NCBI RefSeq assembly: GCF_017948595.1
Contig: NZ_JAGFBV010000001.1
Location: forward strand, 62,001 to 126,000
DNA: 64,000 nt
Direction: 5' to 3'
Source of the DNA: Flavobacterium geliluteum
GTDB taxonomy: Bacteria > Bacteroidota > Bacteroidia > Flavobacteriales > Flavobacteriaceae
Each line of letters begins with the position of its first letter. Position 1 is the stretch's first letter. The notes below the pieces were generated by a model. That model made no database searches. It was given only the letters and a program-made list of their open reading frames with translations, and was not told where the DNA came from. Position numbers and translations under genes: made by a program. This document shows positions 46,860 to 57,500 of the stretch, in pieces.

Positions 46860-47882
46860 ATGAATGAAAATCTAGATCCTACTGCAAAAGGATACAATCC
46901 GGAAGAATTAGATCTCGAAAAAAGATTACGTCCACTATCATTTGATGATTTTGCAGGGCAAGATCAGGTTTTGGAGAATTTGAAAGTTTTTGTAGCAGCA
47001 GCCAATCAACGTGGTGAAGCGCTTGATCACACTTTGTTTCATGGGCCTCCTGGTTTAGGAAAAACCACTTTGGCTAATATTTTGGCCAATGAACTTGAAG
47101 TTGGAATTAAAATTACTTCTGGTCCTGTTTTAGATAAACCCGGTGATTTAGCAGGATTACTGACTAATCTTGAAGAGAGAGATGTATTATTTATAGACGA
47201 GATTCATCGTTTAAGTCCTATTGTAGAAGAATATTTATATTCTGCAATGGAAGATTTTAAAATTGATATTATGATCGAATCTGGGCCTAATGCCAGAACC
47301 GTTCAAATTAACTTAAATCCTTTTACACTTATTGGGGCAACAACTCGTTCGGGATTATTAACTGCTCCTATGCGTGCGCGTTTTGGTATTTCTTCACGTT
47401 TGCAATATTATACTACAGAGCTTCTAACTACAATTGTAGAAAGAAGTGCATCCATACTAAAAATGCCGATTTCACTTGATGCTGCTATCGAAATTGCAGG
47501 ACGCAGCCGTGGAACACCTCGTATTGCTAATGCATTGTTGCGAAGAGTACGTGATTTTGCACAAATTAAAGGAAATGGAACTATAGATATCGAGATTGCA
47601 CGTTATGCTTTAAAAGCGCTTAATGTAGATGCGCACGGTCTTGACGAAATGGATAATAAAATTTTATTAACGATTATTAATAAGTTTAAAGGAGGTCCTG
47701 TTGGACTTTCTACTTTGGCAACAGCAGTTTCTGAGAGTAGCGAGACTATCGAAGAAGTTTATGAACCATTCTTAATTCAGGAGGGATTTATTATGCGAAC
47801 GCCCCGAGGACGCGAAGTTACCGATAAAGCTTATAAACATTTGGGCAAAATAAACACCAATATTCAAGGCGGATTATTTTAA
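46860..47882 (+). CDS. ruvB: Holliday junction branch migration helicase RuvB
   Basis: RuvB is the AAA+ motor that drives branch migration with RuvA. The 340-residue protein has [19 protein letters not shown], Walker [13 protein letters not shown], Walker [10 protein letters not shown], sensor [18 protein letters not shown], and the C-terminal winged-helix region [17 protein letters not shown]. ruvA lies 6 kb downstream (53954-54535), so the two are not in one operon. P450 and queG follow with 9 bases and a 4-base overlap. Confidence 0.98.
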   Translation: MNENLDPTAKGYNPEELDLEKRLRPLSFDDFAGQDQVLENLKVFVAAANQRGEALDHTLFHGPPGLGKTTLANILANELEVGIKITSGPVLDKPGDLAGLLTNLEERDVLFIDEIHRLSPIVEEYLYSAMEDFKIDIMIESGPNARTVQINLNPFTLIGATTRSGLLTAPMRARFGISSRLQYYTTELLTTIVERSASILKMPISLDAAIEIAGRSRGTPRIANALLRRVRDFAQIKGNGTIDIEIARYALKALNVDAHGLDEMDNKILLTIINKFKGGPVGLSTLATAVSESSETIEEVYEPFLIQEGFIMRTPRGREVTDKAYKHLGKINTNIQGGLF

Positions 47883-47891
47883 TAATTTAGA

Positions 47892-49238
47892 ATGTTAGAA
47901 AATAAAAAATATACGTATCCGCCTAAACTTTCAATAGCTAAATTCTTTTTAGATGCAGAAGGAATTCGTCGTAATCCAATTCCATTTCATAAAAAGTATT
48001 TCGATAAATTGGGTGATTCTTTTTCTATCAAAATAGGGAGAACGAAACATGTAATATTATCAAGAGATAATGATGTTGCCCAATATATTTTACAAAAAAA
48101 TCAAAAAAATTATCAGAAATCTCAAATCCAGACGGTTTATCTTTCAAAATATTTAGGACAAGGGCTTTTGACCGCCAATGGTGACTTCTGGTTAAAACAA
48201 AGACGTTTGATTCAGCCTGCTTTTCATAAACAGAAAATGAATCAGCTAGTCGAAAATATGGAAGTTATCATTGCTAATGAATTAGCATTTTTGACAAAGG
48301 ATGAGCCTGTTGATCTTTTTGTTATAATGAGTCAATTGGCTTTTGATGTTGTGGCAAAGTCTTTATTTAAAATTTCGACAGCAGAAAACAAGTTTGATCG
48401 ATTAAAATTTATTATCGAAGAAGTTCAAAATTTCTTAGTCAAAGAAATACGTCTTCCTCATAAAGCGTGGTGGTTTTCATTAAGTGGTCAGGTAAAAAAA
48501 CATCGTTTACTGGCTTTAGAAAGCAATCAGATTATCAAGGAAATTGTAGAGGAAAGAGTAGCCTCAAAACAAGAAGTAAATGATTTGCTGAATATGCTTT
48601 TAGAAACTCGATATGAAGATACAGGCGAAGGAATGTCGGTAAATCAATTGATTGATGAAATCAAAATTTTGTTTATAGCCGGTCACGAGACAACTGCCAA
48701 TGCGATGACTTTTACACTTTATCTTTTGGCTAAGCATCCGGAAATTCAGCATAAAATTTTACAGGAAATCCATCAAATAGAAGCAGAAACAGATAATGTT
48801 GTCGACAGATTGCAAAAAATGACGTATATAAATGCTGTTTTAAACGAATCTATGAGGCTGTATCCGCCTGCCTGGATTGTGGATAGGGAGAATGTTTCTG
48901 ATGATAGTATTGGAGATTATAATTTATTAAAAGCAACTTTGATTGGTGTTTCTTTTTATGAATTACACAGAAATCCTAAATACTGGAAAAACCCGGAGGA
49001 ATTTAATCCAGAACGATTTTTGGGAGAGCAAAAAAAGGAATCGATGCAATATTTTTATCCTTTTGGTGCGGGTCCCAGAATGTGCATCGGAGTTGGATTT
49101 GCTATTTACGAAATGTGTTTGACACTTTTCTATCTTGTAAAAAATTACGAAATAAAGGCTACAGGAGCCGATCTCCAACTTAATCCTTTGATAACTTTAA
49201 AGCCGGTAGGAGCACAAGTTATATTTTCTAAAAGATGA
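47892..49238 (+). CDS. Cytochrome P450
   Basis: This heme monooxygenase has 448 residues. It has the I-helix [12 protein letters not shown], the ExxR motif ESMRLYPP, and the heme-ligand loop [15 protein letters not shown]-type with the Cys at residue 398. N-terminal substrate-side residues give no clear substrate. There is no long membrane anchor, so it may be soluble. It starts 9 bases after ruvB and its stop overlaps the queG start by 4 bases, so all three are probably on one transcript. That suggests a housekeeping rather than xenobiotic role, but the substrate is unknown. Confidence 0.93.
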   Translation: MLENKKYTYPPKLSIAKFFLDAEGIRRNPIPFHKKYFDKLGDSFSIKIGRTKHVILSRDNDVAQYILQKNQKNYQKSQIQTVYLSKYLGQGLLTANGDFWLKQRRLIQPAFHKQKMNQLVENMEVIIANELAFLTKDEPVDLFVIMSQLAFDVVAKSLFKISTAENKFDRLKFIIEEVQNFLVKEIRLPHKAWWFSLSGQVKKHRLLALESNQIIKEIVEERVASKQEVNDLLNMLLETRYEDTGEGMSVNQLIDEIKILFIAGHETTANAMTFTLYLLAKHPEIQHKILQEIHQIEAETDNVVDRLQKMTYINAVLNESMRLYPPAWIVDRENVSDDSIGDYNLLKATLIGVSFYELHRNPKYWKNPEEFNPERFLGEQKKESMQYFYPFGAGPRMCIGVGFAIYEMCLTLFYLVKNYEIKATGADLQLNPLITLKPVGAQVIFSKR

Positions 49239-50173
49239 CCCTCATTTCCCAAAAAAGTGATCATTCAAAATTCATAAAATCCGAGGCAAAAAGGCTTGGT
49301 TTTCTTTCTTGTGGGATATCGAAAGCTGGCTTTTTAGAAGAAGAAGCACCACGTTTAGAAAAATGGCTCAATAATAATTATCACGGCCAAATGACTTACA
49401 TGGAAAATAATTTTGATAAACGTTTAGATCCAACTTTGCTTGTTGATGATGCTAAAAGTGTGGTCTCACTTTTGTTGAATTATTATCCATCAGAGATGCA
49501 AAATGAAGAGAGCTTTAAGATTTCAAAATATGCCTACGGGCAGGATTATCATTTTGTTATCAAAGAAAAATTAAAAGAATTTCTGCATTCTATTAATGAA
49601 AATATTGGTGAAGTTTCTGGGCGTGCTTTTGTTGATTCTGCTCCCGTTTTAGACAAGGCCTGGGCGGCCAAAAGTGGCTTGGGTTGGAGAGGTAAAAACA
49701 GTAATTTATTGACCCAAAAAGTAGGCTCTTTTTATTTTATAGCAGAGCTAATTATAGATTTAGATTTAGAATACGACCATGCTACTACAGATCATTGTGG
49801 TTCCTGCACTGCCTGCATAGACGCATGTCCAACGCAAGCCATTGTAGCTCCGTATGTGGTTGATGGTAGCAAATGCATTTCTTATTTTACGATCGAACTC
49901 AAAGAGAATATTCCCTATGAGATGAAAGGACAATTTGATGACTGGATGTTTGGTTGTGATACCTGTCAGGATGTTTGCCCGTGGAACCGATTTTCAAAAC
50001 CTCATTCAGAACCTTTATTCAATACAAATCAAGATTTGCTCTCCTTTACAAAAAAAGACTGGGAAGAAATTACGGAAGAAACTTTTCGGGCTGTTTTTAA
50101 AAATTCTCCCATCAAAAGAACCAAATATGAGGGACTGAAACGCAATATTACATTTTTGAAATCTACTTTTTAA
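49235..50173 (+). CDS. queG: Epoxyqueuosine reductase QueG
   Basis: QueG performs the last step of queuosine synthesis in tRNA, reducing epoxyqueuosine with a cobalamin and iron-sulfur dependent mechanism. The 312-residue product has [19 protein letters not shown] with the catalytic Asp region, then two 4Fe-4S motifs, [15 protein letters not shown] and [11 protein letters not shown]. The length is close to short-form QueG without the HEAT tail. The start overlaps the P450 stop (ATGA). The precursor transporter at 7422-8084 belongs to the same pathway. Confidence 0.95.
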   Translation: MTLISQKSDHSKFIKSEAKRLGFLSCGISKAGFLEEEAPRLEKWLNNNYHGQMTYMENNFDKRLDPTLLVDDAKSVVSLLLNYYPSEMQNEESFKISKYAYGQDYHFVIKEKLKEFLHSINENIGEVSGRAFVDSAPVLDKAWAAKSGLGWRGKNSNLLTQKVGSFYFIAELIIDLDLEYDHATTDHCGSCTACIDACPTQAIVAPYVVDGSKCISYFTIELKENIPYEMKGQFDDWMFGCDTCQDVCPWNRFSKPHSEPLFNTNQDLLSFTKKDWEEITEETFRAVFKNSPIKRTKYEGLKRNITFLKSTF

Positions 50174-50997
50174 GATATTAGTTTAATATTTTTTCATTAC
50201 TTTAAATATGTTATCTCATCATTTAAATTAAAAAAGGCGTTAATTTTATATAAAATACATTTTTAATAAGAAATAACACCAAATGATGAGATATTAAGAA
50301 TTTGTAAGACTTTTTTTGGTCATTTGTTAGTGAAAATTTATGTTTTTTCCACAAATACCTGCGTTGTACTCCTTAAAACCTGTAATTCAACGTTTAATTA
50401 GGCTTTTTATCGACTAATGTAGTGATTAGTTAAGTCTTTGTATACTTTAGCACATCCAAAACTACCAAATTTAAGCGTAAGCATAATCTTAGAACCTATA
50501 TACCTATGGTCTACACTTTATATTTTTTTTATATCAATTTCGAAAGCTTCATTTCAGAGCTCTTTATATATCTCTACCTCATTTCGCTCAATTTATTTCT
50601 GCTGATAATTTTCAATTCGAAGCAATCTCTTTACAATAGTGGTATTCCACAAATCAAGGCGGCGTATGCAAAACTTTACTCTTAAAAACGCATTTATTTA
50701 GGTTATTTGTTTCTGCCATGTGGCTGTAATTATGCATCTTAAAAGCTGTCACTAAATCTGGACAAGTAGTTAAGGCATTGTTTGCTTAGTGGTAGTTGTA
50801 AGTAGTATATGTTTTAGAAAAAAGTCAAAAAGTCTGAGATTTCATTAAAAAAGCAGTCAAATTTATTTCTTTTGATAAAAGAATGTTTTCTGTCTCTCTA
50901 AAATGATGTATTATATTCAAAAACAACTATTTAATAGTTTTTGGTTGTTTTCTTTATGGTATTTTTCTTAACTTTAGCTTTCTAAAATTTTTCAAAT
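50174..50997. other. 824-base gene-free stretch with one inverted repeat
   Basis: I find no convincing reading frame here on either strand. Near its left end ATCTCATCATTT (50213-50224) and AAATGATGAGAT (50281-50292) form a perfect 12-bp inverted repeat with 56 bases between; inside it GGCGTTA and TAACACC pair imperfectly, so an extended hairpin of about 80 bases is possible. The rest is AT-rich with no recognisable RNA gene or strong terminator. It could hold regulation of the CBS gene, an unknown small RNA, or a fully decayed gene. Confidence 0.5.
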
Positions 50998-51423
50998 ATG
51001 ACTGTAAATCAAATATTAAGCACAAAAGGAAGAGATGTTTTTTCGGTACTGCCAACGACAACTGTATATGAAGCCTTGAAGGTGATGGGAGAAAAGAATA
51101 TTGGAGCCATATTAGTAATAGAAGGTACTGATCTAAAAGGAATATTATCGGAAAGAGATTATGCTCGAAAAATTGTTTTGAAAGACAAATCATCAAAGGA
51201 AACTTTGGTGAGTGAAATCATGGAAAGCAATGTTTTTACCATAAAATCTACGGATAATATTGATACTTGCATGGAAATTATGAGTACAAAAAGAATTCGA
51301 CATTTGCCCGTAAAAGATGAAGAAACCGTAGTCGGAATCATCTCGATAAGTGATGTGGTAAAAGCGATCATCGAAATTCAAAAAGATACCATAAACCATC
51401 TAAACTCTTATATTTCGCAATAA
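50998..51423 (+). CDS. Protein of two CBS domains
   Basis: The 141-residue protein consists of a CBS pair (Bateman module): the first with VYEALKVMGEKNIGAILVIE and GILSERDYARKI, the second with TCMEIMSTKRIRHLPVKD and GIISISDVVKAIIE. Such modules bind adenosine nucleotides and act as cytosolic energy sensors, usually on another protein. No partner domain is fused to it. The target is unknown. A terminator follows, so it is monocistronic. Confidence 0.9.
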   Translation: MTVNQILSTKGRDVFSVLPTTTVYEALKVMGEKNIGAILVIEGTDLKGILSERDYARKIVLKDKSSKETLVSEIMESNVFTIKSTDNIDTCMEIMSTKRIRHLPVKDEETVVGIISISDVVKAIIEIQKDTINHLNSYISQ

Positions 51424-51447
51424 ATTAAAGTAAAAATAAAATGTATA

Positions 51448-51480
51448 AAATAGTCTAAAATATGTTGGGCTATTTTTTTT
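51448..51480 (+). terminator. Intrinsic terminator after the CBS gene
   Basis: AAATAGTCTAA (51448-51458) pairs with TTGGGCTATTT (51465-51475, with two G-U pairs), followed by T residues. Confidence 0.75.
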
Positions 51481-51550
51481 GCTCGTTTGTTAAAAAGTTA
51501 TTTTTGAGAAAAGAAATGTATAAAATCATGTCATTTTAAACCAAGACTTC

Positions 51551-51558
51551 TATCTTTG
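51551..51558 (+). promoter_or_regulatory. -7 promoter element of the malic enzyme gene
   Basis: TATCTTTG fits TAnnTTTG, 26 bases before the ATG. No good -33 element is visible. Confidence 0.55.
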
Positions 51559-51584
51559 TAAGCTAGAATAAAAGCTAAAAACGA

Positions 51585-53876
51585 ATGAGTAAAGACAATA
51601 AAAAAAGAGAAGCGTTACTGTATCATTCAGAACCAACTCCAGGGAAAATTCAGGTAGTTCCAACAAAAAAATACGCAACCCAAAGAGACTTATCATTGGC
51701 TTATTCGCCAGGTGTTGCAGAGCCATGTTTAGAGATTGCAAAAAACATTGATGATGTTTACAAATATACAGCCAAAGGCAATTTGGTTGCCGTAATTTCA
51801 AACGGTACAGCAGTGTTAGGACTTGGTGATATTGGTCCTGAAGCTTCTAAACCAGTGATGGAAGGAAAAGGCTTGTTGTTTAAAATTTTCTCTGATATAG
51901 ATGTTTTTGATATCGAAATAAATACCAAAGATGTTGAAGAATTTATTCAAACAGTAAAAAATATTGCACCTACTTTTGGAGGTATTAATCTGGAGGATAT
52001 CAAAGCTCCGGAATCTTTTGAAATTGAAAGAAGACTGGTAGAAGAACTGGATATTCCGGTGATGCATGACGATCAACATGGTACGGCAATTATTTCTTCG
52101 GCAGCTTTAATAAACGCTCTTGAATTGGCCGGTAAAAAAGCCGAAGACGTAAAAATGGTGGTTTCCGGTGCAGGTTCGGCTGCTTTGGCTTGTGCTGATT
52201 TGTATGTGTTATTAGGCGTAAAAGTTGAAAATATTTTAATGTTTAACAGCAAAGGACTTTTGACAAAAAATAATCCTTCGCTGTCAGAAATGCAGTTAAA
52301 ATATGCTGTTGATATTCCTTCGGTTGATTTGAAAGAAGCATTAAAAGGCGCAGATATTTTCTTAGGATTATCTTCTGGAGATATCATGTCTGCAGAAATG
52401 TTATTAGGTATGGCGGATAATCCTATTGTTTTTGCAATGGCCAATCCAAATCCTGAAATCGATTATAATCTGGCCATAGCGACTCGTGATGACGTTATTA
52501 TGGCTACAGGCCGTTCTGATTATCCTAATCAGGTGAATAACGTTCTGGGTTTTCCATATATTTTTAGAGGTGCGTTAGATGTTAGAGCGACAAAAATTAA
52601 CGAAGCTATGAAAATGGCTGCGGTAAAAGCTTTGGCAATTTTAGCAAAAGAACCAGTTCCGGAGCAAGTAAATGTGGCGTATGGAGCAACAAAATTAGGT
52701 TTCGGAAGACAATACATTATTCCAAAACCATTTGATCCAAGATTGATTACGGTAGTAGCGCCTGCAGTTGCAAAAGCAGCTATGGATTCCGGAGTTGCAA
52801 AAAATCCTATTACAGATTGGGCAGCTTACGAAGACAAGCTTTTGGAGCGTTTAGGAAACGATAATAAAATGGTTCGATTGATTACAAATCGTGCAAAAAT
52901 GGATCCTAAGAAAATTGTTTTTGCTGAGGCCGATCATTTGAATGTATTGAAAGCAGCTCAAATTGTGTATGAAGAAGGTATCGGATTCCCTATTTTATTA
53001 GGAAATAAAGAAATCATTCTGGAGCTTAAAGAAGAGTTAGGTTTTGAGGCCGATATTGAGATTATTGATCCTAAAACTAAAGAAGAAGAAGGTAGAAGAA
53101 ACAGATTTGCCAATTCATACTGGAAAACAAGAGAAAGACGCGGAATTTCGTTGCTTGACTCACAAAAGATAATGCGTGAGCGTAATTATTTTGCAGCGAT
53201 GATGGTAAACGAAGGAGAAGCGGATGCATTGGTTACAGGGCATTCCAGAAGTTATCCTTCGGTAGTAAAACCAATGTTGCAGCTGATAGAGAAAGCAAGT
53301 GGAGCTTCAATTGTTGCCACAGCAAATATGATGATGACGGCCAGAGGACCAATGTTTTTATCAGATACTGCAATCAATATTAATCCATCTTCACAAGAGT
53401 TGGTCAATATTGCTTTGATGACCGCTAAAACAGCTAAAATGTTTGGTGTTGAACCTGTAATGGCGATGGTTTCTTTTTCTAATTTTGGATCTTCAACACA
53501 CGAAGGAGCGGCAAAAGTAAGAGAAGCAGTATCTTATTTACATAAAAATCATCCCGAACTGATTGTTGATGGAGAAATTCAGGCAGATTTTGCTTTGAAT
53601 CCAGAGATGTTACAAGAAAAATTCCCTTTTTCTAAATTGGCAGGAAAAAAAGTAAATACATTGATTTTTCCTAATTTAGAGTCTGCAAATATTACTTATA
53701 AATTGCTAAAAGAGCTTTATAAAGTAGATTCTATCGGACCAATCATGATGGGAATGGGCAAACCAGTTCACGTTTTTCAATTGGGCGCAAGTGTTGAAGA
53801 AATGGTAAATATGGCTGCTATTGCTGTAATTGATGCACAGGAAAAAGAAAGCAAGAGAATTAAAGCAACCAAATAG
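51585..53876 (+). CDS. maeB: NADP-dependent malic enzyme with phosphotransacetylase-like domain (MaeB type)
   Basis: This enzyme oxidatively decarboxylates malate to pyruvate, giving NADPH. The 763-residue protein is a fusion. Residues 1 to about 430 are malic enzyme ([58 protein letters not shown]). The remaining 330 residues are a phosphotransacetylase-like domain ([37 protein letters not shown]). In related MaeB proteins this C-terminal domain binds acetyl-CoA as an allosteric effector rather than acting as an enzyme. It is a single gene with its own -7 element. Confidence 0.95.
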   Translation: MSKDNKKREALLYHSEPTPGKIQVVPTKKYATQRDLSLAYSPGVAEPCLEIAKNIDDVYKYTAKGNLVAVISNGTAVLGLGDIGPEASKPVMEGKGLLFKIFSDIDVFDIEINTKDVEEFIQTVKNIAPTFGGINLEDIKAPESFEIERRLVEELDIPVMHDDQHGTAIISSAALINALELAGKKAEDVKMVVSGAGSAALACADLYVLLGVKVENILMFNSKGLLTKNNPSLSEMQLKYAVDIPSVDLKEALKGADIFLGLSSGDIMSAEMLLGMADNPIVFAMANPNPEIDYNLAIATRDDVIMATGRSDYPNQVNNVLGFPYIFRGALDVRATKINEAMKMAAVKALAILAKEPVPEQVNVAYGATKLGFGRQYIIPKPFDPRLITVVAPAVAKAAMDSGVAKNPITDWAAYEDKLLERLGNDNKMVRLITNRAKMDPKKIVFAEADHLNVLKAAQIVYEEGIGFPILLGNKEIILELKEELGFEADIEIIDPKTKEEEGRRNRFANSYWKTRERRGISLLDSQKIMRERNYFAAMMVNEGEADALVTGHSRSYPSVVKPMLQLIEKASGASIVATANMMMTARGPMFLSDTAININPSSQELVNIALMTAKTAKMFGVEPVMAMVSFSNFGSSTHEGAAKVREAVSYLHKNHPELIVDGEIQADFALNPEMLQEKFPFSKLAGKKVNTLIFPNLESANITYKLLKELYKVDSIGPIMMGMGKPVHVFQLGASVEEMVNMAAIAVIDAQEKESKRIKATK

Positions 53877-53903
53877 GATAGTTCTGCGAAGTATCGGATG
53901 AAA

Positions 53904-53936
53904 TTGTGGTATTATACATCAATTTTATTATATTTG
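53904..53936 (+). promoter_or_regulatory. Promoter of ruvA(-sprA)
   Basis: TTG at 53904-53906, a 22-base gap and TATATTTG at 53929-53936 approximate the consensus. The ruvA ATG is 18 bases further on. Confidence 0.6.
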
Positions 53937-53953
53937 GTACTATAAATTATACT

Positions 53954-54535
53954 ATGATAGCACATTTGCAGGGGAAATTGGTAGAAAAAAATCCCACAGA
54001 AGTTGTAATAGACTGTGGAGGAGTGGGATATCACATAAATATATCTTTACACACCTTTTCCTTAATCCCTAAAACGGATTTTATAAAATTGTATACGCAT
54101 CTTCTAATAAAAGAAGATGCGCATACTTTATTTGGTTTTGTCGAAAAATCTGAAAGAGAGATATTTAGAATGTTACTCTCTGTTTCGGGCATCGGAGCCA
54201 ATATTGCCAGAACGATGTTGTCATCGCTGGAGCCAAAACAAATTATCAACGCCATTGCATCAGGAGATGTAGGTGTAATTCAATCTATCAAAGGCATCGG
54301 CAACAAAACTGCACAGCGAGTTATCCTTGATTTAAAAGAAAAAGTTTTAAAATTATATGATTTAGACGAAGTTTCTGTAGTTCAAAACAATACAAATAGA
54401 GATGAAGCGTTATCTGCTTTAGAAGTTTTAGGATTTATTAGAAAAACTTCTGAAAAAGTGGTAGAGAAAATCGTAAAAGAAGATCCAGAAGCTACGGTTG
54501 AATCTATCATTAAAAAAGCCTTGAAAAGTTTATAA
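53954..54535 (+). CDS. ruvA: Holliday junction DNA helicase subunit RuvA
   Basis: RuvA binds four-way DNA junctions and loads RuvB. The 193-residue product has MIAHLQGKLVEKNPTEVVID, LYTHLLIKEDAHTLFGF, the helix-hairpin-helix segments LLSVSGIGANIARTML and IQSIKGIGNKTAQRVILDLKEK, and a C-terminal RuvB-contacting domain. The open frame extends upstream to a GTG at 53906, but that is in the promoter, so I chose the ATG at 53954. sprA starts 24 bases after its stop and may be co-transcribed. Confidence 0.97.
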   Translation: MIAHLQGKLVEKNPTEVVIDCGGVGYHINISLHTFSLIPKTDFIKLYTHLLIKEDAHTLFGFVEKSEREIFRMLLSVSGIGANIARTMLSSLEPKQIINAIASGDVGVIQSIKGIGNKTAQRVILDLKEKVLKLYDLDEVSVVQNNTNRDEALSALEVLGFIRKTSEKVVEKIVKEDPEATVESIIKKALKSL

Positions 54536-54559
54536 CGATCATTTAGAAACAAAATTTGT

Positions 54560-57500
54560 ATGAATAAAATTTGTATTTGCTTGTTGTTTTTATTTTGTGG
54601 ATTTGCATCGCAGGCACAAGTAAATCAAGCAGCTCAGGATACAACAAAAACAACGTTTTCTGTCGGGAAGATTGAATTGAAAAATCCGGAAAGTGTTCTT
54701 TCGGCATACAAATATGACCCTATCACAGACCGTTATATTTACTCGACGACTGTTGATGGTTTTTCTATAGATTACCCTCTTATTCTAACTCCAAAAGAAT
54801 ATGAAGATTTGGTTTTGAAAGAATCCCGAAGAGATTATTTTAGAAAAAAAGCAGACGCAATCGATGGTAAAAAATTGGCGAGTAAAGACGCGAAAAAAGA
54901 TTTATTGCCACGATATTATATCAATTCCAGCCTTTTTGAAAGTATTTTTGGGAGCAACACTATTGATGTAAAACCTACTGGTTCTGTTGAAATGGATTTA
55001 GGAATGCGTTACACCAAGCAAGACAATCCCGCTTTTTCTCCAAGAAATCGCTCTAGTTTTACTTTTGATTTTGATCAAAGAATCAGTATGAGTTTAATGG
55101 GGAAAGTTGGAACTCGATTGGCAGTAAATGCTAATTATGATACACAATCCACCTTTGCTTTTCAAAACCTTTTTAAATTAGAATATACACCTTCTGAGGA
55201 TGATATTATTCAGAAAGTAGAGGTTGGAAACGTAAGTATGCCTTTGAACAGTACCTTGATTCGAGGCGCACAAAGCTTATTTGGGGTAAAAACCCAGTTG
55301 CAATTTGGCCGAACTACCGTTACAGGAGTATTTTCGGAGCAAAAATCACAGACCAAAAGTGTAGTTGCAGAAGGAGGCGGTACGATTCAGAATTTTGATT
55401 TATTTGCTCTGGATTATGATAATGACCGACACTTTTTCTTATCACAATATTTTAGAAATAAGTACGATGCATCGCTCAAGAATTATCCTTTTATAGACAG
55501 CCGCGTTCAAATTACCAGAATAGAAGTTTGGGTGACCAATAAACAAAATAGGGTAAGTACAACCAGTAATAATTTACGTAATATTATTGCACTTCAGGAT
55601 TTGGGAGAGGCACAATATACTGGAGTTCCAGACGAAGAAGTAGTAGTTATTAATCCGTCTACAGGGTTTTTTAATAAACCGGTTAGTTCTCCTACAGACA
55701 ATTCGAATAATAAATACGACCCTGATTTAATAGGGAATGGAGGTTTTCTGAATGCCAACATTCGAGAAATTGTGACTGCAAAAAGCGGTTTTACAAATGG
55801 TAATGTTAACGAAGGAACCGATTATTCTATCTTAGAAAATGCCAGAAAATTAACTTCAAACGAATTTACTTTTAATCCTCAGTTAGGATATATTTCGCTG
55901 CAACAACGCTTGGCAAATGATGAAATCCTTGCAGTTGCGTATGAATATACTATTGGCGGAGAAGTTTTTCAAGTGGGAGAGTTTGGTAGTGATGGAGTTG
56001 ATGCAACGGTTGTAACAGGAAATACGGCCAATAATAATCAAGCGGTAATTACGCAGAGTTTGATTTTAAAAATGCTTAAAAGCAGTTTGACCAATGTCAA
56101 AAATCCAGTTTGGAATTTGATGATGAAAAATATTTATCAAATCCCGGGAGCGTATCAAATCAAACCTGAAGATTTTAGGTTTAATATTCTTTACAGTGAT
56201 CCCTCTCCTATCAATTACATTAGTCCGGTAGCAGGAAGTCCTTTTCCGGCAAACCCAACGCCAGATAATAAAGTAGAAGAAACGCCCTTATTGAAAGTCT
56301 TTAATTTGGATAAATTAAATTTCAATAACGATCCACAAGTTGGGGGAGACGGTTTCTTTGATTATCTTCCGGGGATCACAGTAGACGCTCAGAATGGGCG
56401 AATTATTTTTACCAGAAAAGAACCTTTTGGAGAGTTGTTATTCGAAAAATTGCAGAACTCCGGAATGGGGGAAAACTACAGCGATCCAACAACCTATAAT
56501 GCTAACCAAAGAAAGTATGTGTTTAGAAACATGTACAAAAACACACAATCTGGAGCGCTGCAGGATAGTGATAAAAATAAATTTTTATTAAGAGGTAAAT
56601 ACAAGTCAACGGGTAGTGACGGGATTCCAATTGGAGCTTTCAACGTGCCACAAGGGTCTGTTGTAGTTACTGCCGGCGGAAGAGTTTTGGTTGAAGGAGT
56701 TGATTATAGCGTAAATTATCAATTAGGAAGAGTTCAGATATTAGATCCTGCACTTCAGGCGTCTAATACTCCTATAGAGGTTTCGTTAGAAAATAATTCT
56801 ATCTTCGGACAACAAACCCGAAGATTTATGGGTTTTAACATCGAACATAAAATTTCTGATAATTTTGTTATTGGGGGTACGTATTTAAAAATGACCGAAA
56901 AACCTTTTACCCAAAAATCAAGTTATGGACAGGAATCTGTAAATAATACTATTTTTGGTTTTAATGGAAATTACTCTACAGAGGTTCCGTTCTTGACAAG
57001 ATTGGTTAATAAATTACCAAATATAGATACAGATGTTCCTTCTAATCTTTCGATAAGAGGAGAAATAGCATTCTTAAAACCTGACGCCCCAAAAGCAGCA
57101 GATTTTCAGGGAGAATCTACTATTTATGTAGATGATTTTGAAGGTTCACAATCGACTATAGACATGCGATCTGCTTTTGCCTGGAGTCTGGCATCAACCC
57201 CTTATATCAATTCTGTTGGAGATAATACTTTTAATGCGCAATCCGAAACTTTAGAGTACGGGTATAAAAGAGCAAAATTGGCTTGGTATTCTATAGATCC
57301 TGTATTTTATACCAGTAAACCATCCGGAATTACAAATGATGACTTGTCATTCAATACAACCAGAAGGGTTTACAGCAGAGAACTATATCCAAATACAGAC
57401 ATTGCACAAGGACAAATACAGGTTATAAATACCCTTGATCTGAGTTATTATCCTTCAGACAGAGGGCCTTATAATGATAATCCTAATTTTGGCAGTGAAA

